From: Ignavibacteriota bacterium
GTDB taxonomy: Bacteria > Bacteroidota > Ignavibacteria > UBA10030 > UBA6906
DNA: 32,320 bases
Direction of reading: 5' to 3'
Assembly (NCBI GenBank): GCA_016218065.1
Contig: JACRFA010000082.1
Span: 1-32,320, forward strand
The first letter of the stretch is position 1. Every line of letters starts with the position of its first letter. Below the pieces are notes generated by a model that was given only the letters and a program-made list of their open reading frames with translations, was not told where the DNA came from and did no database searches. Of this stretch, positions 6,987 to 14,426 are shown piece by piece. The position numbers were made by a program, and so were the translations under genes.

Positions 6987-8387
6987 TCATAAGCCCTCTT
7001 CTGAAATGAGATAGCATATCATTGCTTCGACAATCGCTCCCAACTCCAACTCGCGTGGGTTCACCTTGTCGATCGTGTCGTTGTCGGAATGGTGATAGTC
7101 AAAGTACCTGTGACTGTCCACATACAACCCGAATCCCGGGACTCCCGTGTCGAGCAACGGCGCGATGTCAACGCCGCCGTAGCCGGGTTCAATCCTGCTC
7201 GCATCGAGAAGGTCGAAGTACGGCTTCCATTCCAAAACCTTTTTCTGAACGGAAGAATCACCCGCAACCGTGAACCCGCGAGGTGTGAAGCCGCCGCGAT
7301 CAGATTCCAGCGCGGCAACATGCTTCTCTCCTTTTCGTTCGGCAGCGACAGGATATCCTCTGCCGCCGCGATTGCCGTTTTCTTCGTTCATGAACATCAC
7401 TGCTCTGATTGTTCGCTTCGGACGAATACCGATCTTCTTGATGAGGTTGACAACCTCAATGGCCTGCATGCATCCAGCCCCATCGTCGTGCGCGCCCTGC
7501 CCCTTGTCCCAACAATCAAGATGTCCGCCTACGACAATGATCTCATTCGGCTTTTCGCTTCCCGCAATCTCGCCGACAACATTTGCCGACTCGACATCCG
7601 GCAGCGTTTTGCACGTCAGCGTTAGTCGAACCCGGGCCTGACCACGCGCAAGCGACGCGCTGAGCAATTCAGCCCCTTCGATGCTGACCGCGGCCGCGGG
7701 AATCTTCTTCACTGTGTCAACATAATTCATTGCGCCGGTATGCGGCACATCGTCTGGCCTGCCCGTCATTGAACGAACGAGAACCGCGACCGCGCCAACC
7801 TGAGCTGCAACAATCGCGCCTCTGCTTCGCTGATCGACTGCTCCGCCGTACGCGGCAAAGGCGTTCAACTTCGTCGGATCAAAGGCACGATTGAAGAAGA
7901 CAATCTTTCCCTTTCCCCGACTGCCAAGCGCACGCGCTTCATCCAGCGTTTTTACCTCCACGACTTCAGCGTCGATGCCGGATTCCGGCGTGGCAATACT
8001 TCCACCCAACGCGCACACAGAGAGCTTCTGAACGCGCATGGATTGTTTCTGCTTCAACGACGGAGCCGGTACGATGTACGCTTCCTCCTTCCCTCTCACC
8101 CACCGCGGAACCATAATCTTCTCAAGATGAACGTTCACGAAACCACGATCAGTCATCATCTTCTTCGTGAGCTGAACTGCCCGCTGCGCGTCTTCGTAAC
8201 CGCTCAATCGATGTGGCGCGTTCACGCAAAGCTCACTCAACATCGTGTACGATTCAGGTTGAGTAAGACCTTGCTCCAACAATTTCCGCGCAATACTCTC
8301 ATGTGTCGCGTTGAGTGTTTGAGCGAAGCAAGGCTCGAGTAAGAACGAAAGAAAGCAGAGAACACAACCGGCAGTTTTTAACATCAT
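6987..8387 (-). CDS. Secreted M28-family zinc aminopeptidase
   Basis: 466 residues with a signal peptide (cleavage near CFAQ, residue 23). A protease-associated (PA)-like insert lies at about 130-250. The M28 catalytic domain follows with all expected metal ligands visible: H289 (GGHLD), D301 (HDDGAG), E335/E336 (NEENG, base and ligand), D363 (ESDRGG) and H432/H433 (YHHSDND). Such enzymes are di-zinc exopeptidases that trim peptides in the periplasm or outside the cell. An AAGGAG site precedes the double ATG. It begins 21 bases after the stop of the dehydrogenase gene, so the two are probably co-transcribed. Substrate specificity cannot be read. Confidence 0.93.
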   Translation of the reverse strand: MMLKTAGCVLCFLSFLLEPCFAQTLNATHESIARKLLEQGLTQPESYTMLSELCVNAPHRLSGYEDAQRAVQLTKKMMTDRGFVNVHLEKIMVPRWVRGKEEAYIVPAPSLKQKQSMRVQKLSVCALGGSIATPESGIDAEVVEVKTLDEARALGSRGKGKIVFFNRAFDPTKLNAFAAYGGAVDQRSRGAIVAAQVGAVAVLVRSMTGRPDDVPHTGAMNYVDTVKKIPAAAVSIEGAELLSASLARGQARVRLTLTCKTLPDVESANVVGEIAGSEKPNEIIVVGGHLDCWDKGQGAHDDGAGCMQAIEVVNLIKKIGIRPKRTIRAVMFMNEENGNRGGRGYPVAAERKGEKHVAALESDRGGFTPRGFTVAGDSSVQKKVLEWKPYFDLLDASRIEPGYGGVDIAPLLDTGVPGFGLYVDSHRYFDYHHSDNDTIDKVNPRELELGAIVEAMICYLISEEGL

Positions 8388-8408
8388 ACTCTCCTTATGC
8401 GAGAAACA

Positions 8409-9440
8409 TTACTGCGCGTAGCGGGTCTTAATGCCCGGGATAAGGTACGCGTTGAACGAGCGCGCCTCATCGTATTCTGGTTTCCATCCCCAATCGGTTC
8501 GTGCGGTGGAATCGTCGACATCAGCCGGCCACGAATCGACAATCGCCTGACGTTTGTCGTCGGGAGAGAACTTAATCTCCGCGCCCGGAAATGCCCTCTT
8601 GACGATGGCAAAAATCTCTCCGGCTGTAGGACTGAAGCTTCCGATGTTGTACACTGCCGTGCTGAGTTTTCCTTTCGGCGCATCGTGAAGCTTGAGCAGC
8701 GCCGTGATCGCATCGGGCATGGCCATGAAAGGAATCGCGACATCTTCACGCACGAAACATGAGTAAGGCTTCCCTTGCGCCGCTGCATGCAGCATTTCAG
8801 GAGCATAGTCACTCGTGCCGCCGCTCGGCACCGTCACTGCGCTGATGAGTCCGGGAAAACGGATCGAGCGAAAATCAACTCCGCTGTTCGTGTTGTCCGA
8901 CGCAAGCTGTCGGTAGTGTTTCGCGTAGTAGCGGCCAAGGTGTTCGCAGTACAGCTTGTTCACGCCGTACATCGTTGTCGGATAATTCCACTCCGACTCT
9001 TTCACTTTGCCGACGCGCTTTTTCGTTTGCGTATCCGGCAAACCGTACACGGCAATTGAACTGGGAAACATAAATTTTACCGGCTTGCCGTGCCACCGCG
9101 ACTGCTCGATTGCCAGCTTCAGAAGGTTCAGCGTCCCCTCGACGTTCACGCGATGAGCGGCTTCCGGCGTGAATTCTGCGCGAGTCGAGAGCAGGGCTGC
9201 GAGATGGTAGATGCTGTGGACTTCATACTCGCTCTGCATACGTTCCAGCAATCGCGTCTCAAGAATATCGCCGATGATGACATCGGTACATTTCTTTTTT
9301 ATAGATTCGTCAAGCGGTCGTACGTCCAGAGCGATGATGCTGAAGCTTCCGCTTTCAGCGAGAGCATCGATCAGGCCGTGACCCATTTCGCCATTGGCGC
9401 CCGTAACAAGTACCGCGGGCTTTCGGATTGTTTCACTCAT
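8409..9440 (-). CDS. SDR-type L-threonine 3-dehydrogenase-like NAD(P) enzyme
   Basis: 343 residues of the extended short-chain dehydrogenase/epimerase fold. Features visible are the Rossmann glycine motif TGANGEMG (13-20), a Ser pair at 127-128 (FPSS), and the catalytic Y158-x3-K162 (YGVNK). The later segments PSGGTSDYA, CFVREDVAIPFM and MPDAI are typical of the UDP-glucose-epimerase-like L-threonine dehydrogenases, which oxidise threonine to 2-amino-3-ketobutyrate. Some relatives act on nucleotide sugars instead, but the whole C-terminal pattern (WPADVDDS.AR.DWGW) fits threonine dehydrogenase better. It is followed closely by the M28 peptidase gene, which could supply amino acids to it. Confidence 0.85.
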   Translation of the reverse strand: MSETIRKPAVLVTGANGEMGHGLIDALAESGSFSIIALDVRPLDESIKKKCTDVIIGDILETRLLERMQSEYEVHSIYHLAALLSTRAEFTPEAAHRVNVEGTLNLLKLAIEQSRWHGKPVKFMFPSSIAVYGLPDTQTKKRVGKVKESEWNYPTTMYGVNKLYCEHLGRYYAKHYRQLASDNTNSGVDFRSIRFPGLISAVTVPSGGTSDYAPEMLHAAAQGKPYSCFVREDVAIPFMAMPDAITALLKLHDAPKGKLSTAVYNIGSFSPTAGEIFAIVKRAFPGAEIKFSPDDKRQAIVDSWPADVDDSTARTDWGWKPEYDEARSFNAYLIPGIKTRYAQ

Positions 9441-9505
9441 AGAAATTCCGTCGTCGTAGTTCAGATTGAAGTTGTGTGAGTAACATCAGGAAAGTGGTGG
9501 AAGAC

Positions 9506-9532
9506 AAAAGCCTGCCGCGGAGCGCGACAGGC
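9506..9532 (-). terminator. Terminator of the response regulator gene
   Basis: The minus strand shows GCCTGTCGCG pairing with CGCGGCAGGC (9 of 10 pairs; bases 9523-9532 with 9510-9519), a 3-base loop, then TTTT (9509-9506). It starts ten bases beyond the stop at 9542. Confidence 0.8.
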
Positions 9533-9541
9533 ATTGCAACA

Positions 9542-9952
9542 TCATGAAACGCGGGCTGCCGTGCCTGGTAAAAATTTTCCTCGCTTCTCTTCGGGCGTCG
9601 TAAGGTACTTGATCCATTCGCGCAGTTCTTGCGGCGGCCTTCCCTTGCGGAGAAATCCATCGAACTTCGGATCACGCATCGAACCGAGCGTGTACTCGTC
9701 GCTGTATCCCGACACAAACAGGAACGGAGTCTTTTCATATCGTGGCATTTCACGCACTGATCGGTGCAATCGAACCCCATCCATCACGGGCATGTACACG
9801 TCCGAAATAATCATGTCGGGCTGAATGACGGAAAGCTTACGCAATGCTTCTTCTCCGTTCTCCGCCGTCAGCACATCCAAACCATCGGATATCAACAACT
9901 CACGCACGAGCATGCGATACGCAGCTTCATCATCAACAATCAGTACAGTCAT
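9542..9952 (-). CDS. Single-domain response regulator (CheY-like)
   Basis: 136 residues, almost entirely a receiver domain. The acidic pocket is D7-D8, the phosphoacceptor D51 (IISDVYMPVMDG), the switch Ser81 (FVSGY) and the conserved Lys103 (LRKGRPP). No DNA-binding or enzyme output domain follows, only a short basic tail, so it probably acts by protein contact or within a phosphorelay. No histidine kinase lies nearby. Terminators on both sides make it a single-gene transcript. Confidence 0.92.
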   Translation of the reverse strand: MTVLIVDDEAAYRMLVRELLISDGLDVLTAENGEEALRKLSVIQPDMIISDVYMPVMDGVRLHRSVREMPRYEKTPFLFVSGYSDEYTLGSMRDPKFDGFLRKGRPPQELREWIKYLTTPEEKRGKFLPGTAARVS

Positions 9953-9980
9953 CTACGCGCCTCCCCCAAGGCTGTGCAAA

Positions 9981-10014
9981 TAAAACAGAGCCGGCCAATC
10001 AGCAGACGGCTCTG
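9981..10014 (-). terminator. Terminator after the Cys/Lys-rich secreted protein
   Basis: An 8-bp perfect stem (cagagccg 9986-9993, cggctctg 10007-10014) with a 13-base loop. On the minus strand the stem is followed by TTTTA (9985-9981). It starts ten bases after the stop at 10025 and closes the metal-efflux cluster. Confidence 0.8.
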
Positions 10015-10024
10015 CGCAATCAAA

Positions 10025-10297
10025 TTACTTCTTCTTTAGTTCCGGCTTCTCAACTTTCTTCACATCCGTTTTTTTGTCGGATGGCTTCGCCGAAGTCTTC
10101 ATTTCCTTATCTTCACACTCCTTCATCTCAAGTTCCGTGCACTCTTTCTTCTCACCGCCTTCATGTGAGCAGCAACCCAATGTTGCTTTCTTCTTTGTCG
10201 TGGACTTCGTGTTCTTCTGATCCTTATCGCCTGCAAAACTGCTGCCGATAGCGAAAGCAAGAGCAACCACGAGAACGGAAAGACTGCGTGCCTTCAT
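10025..10297 (-). CDS. Secreted Cys/Lys-rich small protein of the metal cluster
   Basis: 90 residues from the ATG at 10297, which starts a signal peptide (MKARSLSVLVVALAFAIGSSFAG). The mature part is very rich in Lys and Glu and carries a compact set of possible metal ligands: C42-C43, H45, C53, M58, C61 and M66. No known domain is recognised. It lies downstream of the HMA lipoprotein and is the last gene before a terminator, so I infer a periplasmic metal-binding or sponge role within the copper/silver-type cluster. A stress or structural role cannot be excluded. A longer in-frame start at 10411 lacks a signal peptide and is not preferred. Confidence 0.7.
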   Translation of the reverse strand: MKARSLSVLVVALAFAIGSSFAGDKDQKNTKSTTKKKATLGCCSHEGGEKKECTELEMKECEDKEMKTSAKPSDKKTDVKKVEKPELKKK

Positions 10298-10418
10298 GAT
10301 GTTCCTTTCATAATGAGATGAGGGATGTGTTTTGATTTCCAAAAAAATATAAGAGATTTCCGGCTGATTTCCGAATACAACTTCGTATAACGTATTCGCC
10401 GTCACGTTCAATGACGGC

Positions 10419-10760
10419 TCATTGGCAACATTCCGGGAGCTGCTTGTAGGCGGCTTCGTCGCGTTGTACGCTGTTCGCGTCGTAGCCTGCGCCGGCTATT
10501 GCGGACTCCAACGTCACAACCGTTTGTTTCGATGCAGCAAACTGCACAGCGACGACTTTCTTTTCAAGATCAACAGACGCGTTCTGTACGCCATCCAGGT
10601 GCATGAGAGTCTTCGTGATTGTCTCGACACACATATCGCACTTTACAGTCTTCACTTCGATTGACGCGGTTGCGATTTGCCCCTCCCCTTTCGGCAGCTC
10701 AGATTTCTGACAGCCTATGGTAAAAGTCAACGCAGCGAACAGAATGATGAGGTGTTTCAT
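10419..10760 (-). CDS. HMA-domain lipoprotein (periplasmic metallochaperone-like)
   Basis: 113 residues from the ATG at 10760, placed seven bases after an AGGA site. The signal peptide ends in a lipobox (FTIGC, Cys17). A heavy-metal-associated domain follows, with the binding loop CDMC at 41-44 in VKCDMCVETITKTL and the usual HMA strand VASVDLEKK-like segment and GY element near the end. The C-terminus adds a second Cys pair (ECC, 111-112). HMA proteins pass Cu(I), Ag(I) or similar soft metals. A lipid-anchored one beside an RND metal pump suggests metal delivery to the pump, the job CusF does elsewhere. The exact metal is not determined. Confidence 0.88.
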   Translation of the reverse strand: MKHLIILFAALTFTIGCQKSELPKGEGQIATASIEVKTVKCDMCVETITKTLMHLDGVQNASVDLEKKVVAVQFAASKQTVVTLESAIAGAGYDANSVQRDEAAYKQLPECCQ

Positions 10761-10851
10761 GTTCATTTCCTTTTGCAATTTGTTTTTGATAATGTGAACA
10801 ACGATATGTTGCATCTCTCTTTTTAACTTCTGATTTTCCGGAGGCATCAAT

Positions 10852-10886
10852 CCCCGCCTGCACGCAGAACGCTCCGGCGGGCAGGC
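10852..10886. repeat. ccccgcctg / ggcgggcaggc palindrome
   Basis: The segment ccccgcctg (10852-10860) and ggcgggcaggc (10876-10886) is shared with 5722-5757, the right part of the MITE-like element, although the loop sequences differ. It lies between the RND pump and HMA genes and could form an RNA hairpin in the cluster transcript. Confidence 0.5.
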
Positions 10887-10892
10887 AACAAT

Positions 10893-10943
10893 CCATTACT
10901 CCATTACTCCATTACTCCAATTCTCCATTACTCCAATTCTCCA
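10893..10943. repeat. 8-bp tandem repeat (ccattact / ccaattct)
   Basis: Six consecutive 8-base units, ccattact x3, ccaattct, ccattact, ccaattct, then a partial cca. They sit between the pump stop (10976) and the HMA lipoprotein. They have no spacers and are not CRISPR. Unit number may vary between strains. Confidence 0.8.
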
Positions 10944-10975
10944 CTTCGCAAAAATGAACCTCAGCGTTTGATGGC

Positions 10976-13900
10976 TCACTTCATCCAACTTGCCATCTTC
11001 GACAGCTCCAGCGTTCCCTTCTTCAGCGCTCGTTCTTTCATATAGCTGAAGAGAATCGGGGTCACGACGAGAACGTGAATCGTTGATGTGATCAACCCGC
11101 CGATCATCGGAGCGACGAGCGGCTGCATAACATCGGCGCCAACGCCTGTACTCCACATGATCGGCACAAGACCGATGAGACTTGTTCCAACAGTCATAAC
11201 CTTCGGACGAAGACGAAGCACCGAACCTTCTATCGTTGCCTCGGTAATGTCTTTTTGTGTGATGGCTTCCCGCTGACCGAGTTTGTGGGCATGAATTTTT
11301 CTGTCGAGCGCTTCGTGCAAGTACACGACCATCACCACGCCTGTCTCAACGGCAAGTCCATATAACGCGATGAAGCCAACCCAAACGGCAACCGAGAAAT
11401 TGTACCCGAGAATGTAGATGAGATAGACGCCGCCAATCAGCGCGAACGGAACGGAGAGCATCACGACAAGTGCTTCAGTGAACTCCTTCGTCACCAAATA
11501 TAACATTACGAAGATGATGAAGAAAACAATCGGCATGAGAATCGTGAGACGCTCTTTTGCGCGAATCTGATTTTCCCATTGTCCACTCCATTGCAGCGTG
11601 TAGCCTTTCGGCAGCGAGAGTTCATTGCTCAGAACTTCTTTCGCTTCGGTCACGAAGCTTCCCATATCGCGACCGCGGACGTTCAGGAAGACGATGGAAC
11701 GAAGCTGAGCGTTCTCACTTGCGATCATCGGCGGACCGGGGACCATGTCAATCGTTGCCAGTTGTCCGAGCGGCACGTATGCGCGAGACGAAACCTCGCT
11801 GCGCAAGGCACGCGACTCCGACGCTGGCGCGAGTGAAATCTGCGCCGACGAAGTGCGCGCAGCCGATCTTCCCCACGACGATTGCCCGCCACCCATTCCA
11901 CCGCCCTGCATGCCGCTGCTTTGCACGCTGCCGCCTCCTCCTTCTGCCATCGAGCCGCCCTCGGAAGTTGATTCGCTCATGCCTGTGCCGCCGGTGTTCA
12001 CGGGAACAAGCAAGTTCTTCAGCGCATCAACGCTGGTGCGCGACTCGCGCGAATAACGCACACGAATCGGGAAACGCTGACGTCCTTCGATGACCGTGCC
12101 GATGTTCTCGCCGCCAATTGCCGTCTCGATAATATCCTGCACCGTGCCGATGTTGATGCCGTAACGTGCAACCGCTTCACGATCGATGTTGATGTCGAGA
12201 AAGAGCCCGCCCTGCGTACGCTCGGCGTAGAGATCGGCGGCGCCCGGAACTTTGCGCAGAATTCGCTCAGACTGAATCGCGAGCCGTTCGAGCGTGTCGA
12301 GATTCGATCCGAAAATCTTCACACCCAAATCCGTTCGCACGCCGGTCGAGAGCATGTTGATGCGATTGATGATCGGCTGAGTCCAGCCGTTTCGCACGCC
12401 GGGAATTTGCAGCTTTGCGTCAAGCTCGGAGATGATGTCGTTCTTCGTGATGCCCGGACGCCATTGTTCTTTCGGCTTGAGAAGGATGATAGACTCGATC
12501 ATGCTCACAGGCGCCGGGTCGGTTGACGTCTCGGCTTTGCCTGCTTTGCCGAGAACCGTTTCGACCTCCGGCAGAGACTTGATGATGGCATCCTGAACCT
12601 GCAGGATGCGATTCACTTCGGTAATGGACGCCGAAGGCAGCGTCACCGGCATGAAGAGCAAGCTTCCCTCATCAAGCGGCGGCATGAACTCCGAGCCGAT
12701 GTTAACGATCATTGGAACCGTGATCAGCAGCGCGATGACGTTGATCGCAATTGTCGTCTTCCGAAACTTCAGCACCCAGCGAATAATCGGCGCATAGATG
12801 CGATTCAGAATTCTCGTTATTGGATTTTGATTTTCGGTTCTGAATCTGCCTCTCGTCAGAAGCGTCATCAGCACCGGAACAAGCGTGATAGCAATGATCG
12901 CTGAGCCGAGCAGGACGAATGTTTTGGTGAACGCAAGCGGACGAAAGAGTTTTCCTTCCTGACCTTCCAGCAAGAAAACCGGAAGGAACGATACGACCAT
13001 GATCAGAACAGAAAAGAATATTGCCGGACCAACTTGCTTCGCGGAGACAATCGAGATGTCCGTAAAGTCCTTTTTCGTCAGCTCCCCTTTCGTTGCTTGT
13101 GCATGCGCGACGTTGCGGTATGCATTCTCCACCAGTACAATCGACGCATCAACGATGACGCCGATGGCGAGCGCAATGCCGCCAAGCGACATGATGTTCG
13201 ACGTAATGTTGAACGCCTTCATGAAAATGAACGCAATCAACACCGCGACAGGAATCTCAATGATCACGCGCAGCACGCTTCGGAAATGCAGTAGAAAAAT
13301 CATCACCATAATGCTGACGACAATTGCCGCTTCAATAAGTGCGCGATCGAGCGTGCCGACTGCGGCTTCGATGAGCTCGCTTCGGTCGTACGCGGTTTTG
13401 ATTTCTACTCCGGGCGGAAGTCCGGGCGTAATCTCTTCGATTCTCTTCTTCACACGATCTATCACATCTTTCGCGTTCTCGCCGTAGCGCGCCACAACGA
13501 TGCCGCCGACCGCCTGCCCTTTGCCATCCTTCTCAATCGAGCCGCGACGAATATCGCCGCCAAGCTGCACTGCGCCGATGTTGCGCACGTACACGGGCGT
13601 GCCACTTGCTCCGTTGCCCACGATGATGTTCTCCACATCCCGTGCCGACTGAATGTAGCCCTGACCTCGCACGAAATATTCCGCGTCGGAGATTTCGAGA
13701 ATCTTTCCGCCAACATCGTTGTTCGAACGCATCACGGCGTTGCGAACATCGGCGAGCGAAATGCCGTAGCCCTTCATCCTGTCGGGGTCAACATCAACCT
13801 GATACTGCTTCACGTACCCGCCGACCGACGCAACCTCGGCGACGCCTTGCACTCCCTGCAAGTTTAGCTTGATGTACCAATCTTGAATCGCGCGCAGCGC

Positions 13901-14353
13901 GCCGAGATCGTACTTCCCCTCGACTGTGTACCAATAGACGTGACCGACGCCGGTTCCGTCGGGACCGAGTTGCATCTTCGCTCCTTGCGGCAGCGACGAT
14001 TGCACGACGGAGAGTTTTTCGAGCACGCGGCTGCGCGCCCAATACAAGTCGGTGGACTCGTTGAAGATGATGTAGATGAACGACATGCCGAACATGGATT
14101 GCGCGCGGATGGCGTGAACTTCGGGCACGCCTTGCAACGCAGTCACGAGTGGAAACGTGATTTGATCTTCGACGAGCTTTGGCGAACGTCCCATCCACTC
14201 GGTGAAGACGATGACTTGATTCTCCGACAAATCGGGAATCGCATCGAGGGGCGTGTTGAACACCGCCCAAATGCCCGCGCCGATGATCAGCACATACGCA
14301 ACAACGATGAGGAACCGGTTGCGGGCGGAGAAGTCGATTATCTTCTCGATCAT
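10976..14353 (-). CDS. cusA: CusA/CzcA-family heavy-metal RND efflux pump
   Basis: 1125 residues, the inner-membrane proton-driven pump of a tripartite metal exporter. Family features include N-terminal SARNRFLIVVAYVLIIGAG, DAIPDLSENQVIVFTEW, the TM4 acid in VIVDASIVLVEN, GKAGKAETSTDPAP, RINMLSTGVRTDLGVK, and late-TM LAVETGVVMVVYL. Methionines in APVSM and NRINM fall where CusA-type monovalent-metal pumps carry substrate methionines (recalled alignment, not computed), so Cu(I)/Ag(I) is favoured over divalent metals. Unusually, about 70 residues of Gly/Ser/Met-rich low complexity (~787-855, SMAEGGGGSVQSSGMQGGGM) are inserted in a periplasmic region before VPLGQLATI. The gene follows the adaptor gene by 73 bases. 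Confidence 0.93.
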   Translation of the reverse strand: MIEKIIDFSARNRFLIVVAYVLIIGAGIWAVFNTPLDAIPDLSENQVIVFTEWMGRSPKLVEDQITFPLVTALQGVPEVHAIRAQSMFGMSFIYIIFNESTDLYWARSRVLEKLSVVQSSLPQGAKMQLGPDGTGVGHVYWYTVEGKYDLGALRAIQDWYIKLNLQGVQGVAEVASVGGYVKQYQVDVDPDRMKGYGISLADVRNAVMRSNNDVGGKILEISDAEYFVRGQGYIQSARDVENIIVGNGASGTPVYVRNIGAVQLGGDIRRGSIEKDGKGQAVGGIVVARYGENAKDVIDRVKKRIEEITPGLPPGVEIKTAYDRSELIEAAVGTLDRALIEAAIVVSIMVMIFLLHFRSVLRVIIEIPVAVLIAFIFMKAFNITSNIMSLGGIALAIGVIVDASIVLVENAYRNVAHAQATKGELTKKDFTDISIVSAKQVGPAIFFSVLIMVVSFLPVFLLEGQEGKLFRPLAFTKTFVLLGSAIIAITLVPVLMTLLTRGRFRTENQNPITRILNRIYAPIIRWVLKFRKTTIAINVIALLITVPMIVNIGSEFMPPLDEGSLLFMPVTLPSASITEVNRILQVQDAIIKSLPEVETVLGKAGKAETSTDPAPVSMIESIILLKPKEQWRPGITKNDIISELDAKLQIPGVRNGWTQPIINRINMLSTGVRTDLGVKIFGSNLDTLERLAIQSERILRKVPGAADLYAERTQGGLFLDINIDREAVARYGINIGTVQDIIETAIGGENIGTVIEGRQRFPIRVRYSRESRTSVDALKNLLVPVNTGGTGMSESTSEGGSMAEGGGGSVQSSGMQGGGMGGGQSSWGRSAARTSSAQISLAPASESRALRSEVSSRAYVPLGQLATIDMVPGPPMIASENAQLRSIVFLNVRGRDMGSFVTEAKEVLSNELSLPKGYTLQWSGQWENQIRAKERLTILMPIVFFIIFVMLYLVTKEFTEALVVMLSVPFALIGGVYLIYILGYNFSVAVWVGFIALYGLAVETGVVMVVYLHEALDRKIHAHKLGQREAITQKDITEATIEGSVLRLRPKVMTVGTSLIGLVPIMWSTGVGADVMQPLVAPMIGGLITSTIHVLVVTPILFSYMKERALKKGTLELSKMASWMK

Positions 14354-14426
14354 ACAGAACTCACTTTCTTCAATTTCAACATTCCATCATTGCATTCATT
14401 GCAACATGCTGCAATCGTGCAATGAT

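Noticed and set aside
10893-10943. Short repeat array considered as CRISPR
   Set aside because: Units are only 8 bases with no spacers, and no cas genes are near.
13883-14425. A 180-residue plus-strand frame opposite the start of the RND pump
   Set aside because: Same reasoning: fully antisense to conserved pump codons, low-quality composition.
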